A stretch of 7,893 nucleotides of DNA, taken from assembly GCA_003516955.1 (NCBI GenBank), contig DPBN01000013.1, positions 1 to 7,893 of the forward strand, written 5' to 3'. Source of the DNA: Armatimonadota bacterium (GTDB lineage: Bacteria; Armatimonadota; Fimbriimonadia; Fimbriimonadales; Fimbriimonadaceae). Below the pieces are notes generated by a model. That model was not told the DNA's origin, searched no databases, and worked only from the letters and a program-made list of their open reading frames with translations. Numbering within the stretch: the first letter of the stretch is position 1; every line of letters begins with the position of its first letter. Below are positions 6,984-7,893 of the stretch, in pieces. A program made the translations under genes and the position numbers.

Positions 6984-6989
6984 AGCTTA
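6984..6989 (-). promoter_or_regulatory. Leaderless-type -10 box of the S41 protease gene
   Basis: The minus strand reads TAAGCT, six bases (GACGCC), then the GTG start at 6977. The box lies in the 17-bp gap after the sigma factor gene, whose stop is at 6997-6995. The protease operon may therefore be transcribed independently of sigma, with its upstream promoter region inside the sigma coding sequence. No ribosome binding site precedes the GTG. Confidence 0.5.
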
Positions 6990-6994
6990 CCGGA

Positions 6995-7555
6995 TCAGCC
7001 GAGCGCCACCCCGAGATCCTTTCGCAGCAAGGATCTCGCCCGGAAAAGCCAGCTCTTGATCGTGCCCTCGGGCTTGTTCAGCGCCTCGGCGATCTCACCG
7101 ACGTCCATGTGGCGGAAATGACGCATGAAGACGATCTGCCGATAGCGGTCCGGCAGCCGCTCGATCGCACTGATCACGGCGCCGTGCTGAATCTGGGATG
7201 CGGCGGTGGCCTCCAGCTCCACGGGGTCGGCGATCTGGGTCTGCTGGTCGTCCAGAGACTGGCCGTCCCGCTTGCGATCGCGCACGACGTCGACGCAGCA
7301 GTTGGCGCAGATTCGGCAGAGCCAAGGGCGGATCGGCCTCTCGGCGTCGAAGTCCGCCAAGTTCCGCCACGCCTTGAGAATGGTCTCTTGGACCACGTCG
7401 TTGGCGTCGTCCGGGTTCCGCAGCATCCTCAGGGCCATGCTGTACAGGACCGAGCGGTGACGATCGACGAGCAGCTCGAAAGCGACCTGCTCCCCCGCCT
7501 GGGCGCGCTGAATCAGATGCGTCTCCCAGCCAACCACCCTGCTGCCGTGTCTCAT
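6995..7555 (-). CDS. ECF-family (sigma-70 group 4) RNA polymerase sigma factor
   Basis: 186 residues containing only the two ECF domains. Sigma region 2 spans about 24-96: AFELLVDRHRSVLY, the core-binding DDANDVVQETILKAW (49-63) and the promoter-melting segment RPWLCRICANCCVDVVR. Sigma region 4 spans about 126-180, with LPDRYRQIVFMRHF, the helix-turn-helix MDVGEIAEALNKPEGTIKSWLFRARSLL and a short tail. It would direct polymerase to a small regulon. No anti-sigma gene is adjacent: upstream lies a divergent gene, downstream an S41 protease. The linker between domains is rich in Asp/Gln. Four cysteines (80, 83, 86 and 87) cluster at the end of region 2. The ATG has AGGAAGGAG directly against it, unusually close. 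An in-frame TAA at 7591-7589 with no start codon in between rules out a longer protein; the next possible starts are GTGs at codons 7 and 8. Confidence 0.93.
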   Translation of the reverse strand: MRHGSRVVGWETHLIQRAQAGEQVAFELLVDRHRSVLYSMALRMLRNPDDANDVVQETILKAWRNLADFDAERPIRPWLCRICANCCVDVVRDRKRDGQSLDDQQTQIADPVELEATAASQIQHGAVISAIERLPDRYRQIVFMRHFRHMDVGEIAEALNKPEGTIKSWLFRARSLLRKDLGVALG

Positions 7556-7564
7556 CTCCTTCCT
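7556..7564 (-). promoter_or_regulatory. Shine-Dalgarno of the sigma factor gene, abutting the ATG
   Basis: AGGAAGGAG on the minus strand touches the ATG with no spacer for the GGAG core, or 2 nt if GGAAGG is used. This is tighter than the usual 5-9 nt and would weaken initiation. It still supports the ATG over the GTGs at codons 7 and 8, which lie 18 nt or more away. Confidence 0.6.
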
Positions 7565-7585
7565 GGTGCGGAAGCCGCTTCCCTC

Positions 7586-7591
7586 ATCTTA
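7586..7591 (-). promoter_or_regulatory. Possible -10 element of the sigma factor gene
   Basis: TAAGAT on the minus strand would give transcription starting near 7579 and a 24-nt leader carrying the Shine-Dalgarno. No clear -35 hexamer or GGAAC-type ECF -35 is seen upstream, so autoregulation cannot be claimed. Confidence 0.3.
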
Positions 7592-7614
7592 AGACGCGCC
7601 AAAAGACCCGAAGG

Positions 7615-7654
7615 TGCGTCGCCCGGGCCGATCGTCCTGCCCCCTGCGTCGCCC
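7615..7654. repeat. 10-bp direct repeat pair in the divergent promoter region
   Basis: TGCGTCGCCC occurs at 7615-7624 and again exactly at 7645-7654, a repeat distance of 30 bp or about three helical turns. Flanking bases differ, so the identity is limited to 10 bp. Both copies lie between the sigma gene and the divergent gene, where a regulator of either could bind. Confidence 0.4.
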
Positions 7655-7663
7655 CCGGCGAAA

Positions 7664-7691
7664 TTGCGTGCGGACCTGTCACGAATACTGT
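7664..7691 (+). promoter_or_regulatory. Possible promoter of the last, plus-strand gene
   Basis: TTGCGT (7664-7669) and TACTGT (7686-7691) are 16 bp apart. An alternative -10 is TAGGGT at 7693-7698. Transcripts would start at about 7698-7705 and the inverted repeat at 7710-7734 would lie at their 5' end. Matches to consensus are modest. Confidence 0.3.
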
Positions 7692-7709
7692 GTAGGGTTC
7701 CGACCCGAC

Positions 7710-7734
7710 TGCCGACATTACCAGTATGTCGGCA
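7710..7734. promoter_or_regulatory. Perfect inverted repeat covering the start codon of the last gene
   Basis: TGCCGACAT (7710-7718) and its exact reverse complement ATGTCGGCA (7726-7734) flank the 7-nt spacer TACCAGT. The right arm contains the ATG. It could be a dimeric repressor operator or, in RNA, a 9-bp hairpin that masks the start codon. Confidence 0.55.
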
Positions 7735-7893
7735 CGGACGCTGATGCAATGGTGCCTGGTTGGGATGCCGGGATTCCTGATGGCGTTTCTGAGCCTCGGA
7801 GCCAGAACCTACCGCGATGGGTTCGAGTACCGGTGCTACAGCGCCACGCAGAACCGAGACGTGGAAGCCTACATCGAGCCGTTGCGGCAGGTG
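7726..7893 (+). CDS. 5' part of a membrane-anchored or exported protein, function unknown (3' end outside window)
   Basis: The frame runs from the ATG at 7726 to the last base of the window: 56 codons without a stop. The first 30 residues have a basic residue at position 4, then a hydrophobic stretch (WCLVGMPGFLMAFLSLGA, about 9-26), consistent with a signal peptide or N-terminal anchor. The rest (from RTYRDGFEY) is polar with Tyr, Arg and Glu and two acidic/aromatic patches; no family is recognisable. There is no Shine-Dalgarno before the ATG. The hexamer 6 nt upstream, GACATT, keeps only the A and final T of TANNNT, so a leaderless start is possible but weaker than in the three minus-strand cases. 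A second ATG lies at codon 7 (7744). It is divergent from the sigma factor gene, with about 170 bp of shared upstream DNA. Coding is likely from the open frame and hydrophobic start but is not proven. Confidence 0.6.
   Translation, partial: MSARTLMQWCLVGMPGFLMAFLSLGARTYRDGFEYRCYSATQNRDVEAYIEPLRQV

Noticed and set aside
5736..7121. Long plus-strand frame (461 codons) opposite the S41 and sigma genes
   Set aside because: Rich in Arg, Asp, His and Gly with no recognisable domain. It crosses two well-supported genes on the other strand and lacks a start signal.
7614..7734. CRISPR, attachment site or mobile-element end
   Set aside because: The repeats here are only two short direct copies and one dyad, with no array periodicity, transposase, integrase or target duplication nearby.

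Overview
This GC-rich (roughly 65% by eye), gene-dense window is ordinary chromosome from a free-living bacterium. I see no phage, insertion sequence, CRISPR array, tRNA or rRNA. The lineage cannot be fixed from sequence alone. A Bacillus-subgroup (type B) succinate dehydrogenase flavoprotein, two exported proteins from one operon, a TMEM14-family membrane protein and TANNNT -10 boxes placed directly before start codons suit a GC-rich diderm such as Armatimonadota or a Deinococcota-like group. That placement is tentative.

Layout: the 3' end of a large, probably exported protein of unknown function (1-965, +) ends at a hairpin terminator. A stand-alone succinate dehydrogenase/fumarate reductase flavoprotein gene follows (sdhA, 1111-3003, +). 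A second hairpin lies between sdhA and a convergent block of minus-strand genes. Read in their own direction, these are an ECF sigma factor (7555-6995), an exported PDZ/S41 protease (6977-5691), a LolA-like exported protein (5678-4941), a strong terminator (4920-4886), a TMEM14-like four-helix membrane protein (4863-4504) and an M28 zinc metallopeptidase (4453-3095). Divergent from the sigma gene, the first 56 codons of a membrane-anchored or exported protein (7726 onward, +) run off the window.

Working together: the S41 protease and LolA-like protein are 12 bp apart and probably form one operon acting in the cell envelope. The sigma gene just upstream may share transcription with them, but the protease also has its own candidate promoter. 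SdhA needs an iron-sulfur subunit and a membrane subunit that are not encoded next to it.

The most notable signals are regulatory. Three minus-strand genes have a TANNNT hexamer exactly 6 nt before the start codon and no Shine-Dalgarno, which predicts leaderless mRNAs. A perfect 9-bp inverted repeat covers the start codon of the last gene, and a 10-bp direct repeat at 30-bp spacing lies in the divergent region beside the sigma gene. I found no clearly new multi-gene system.
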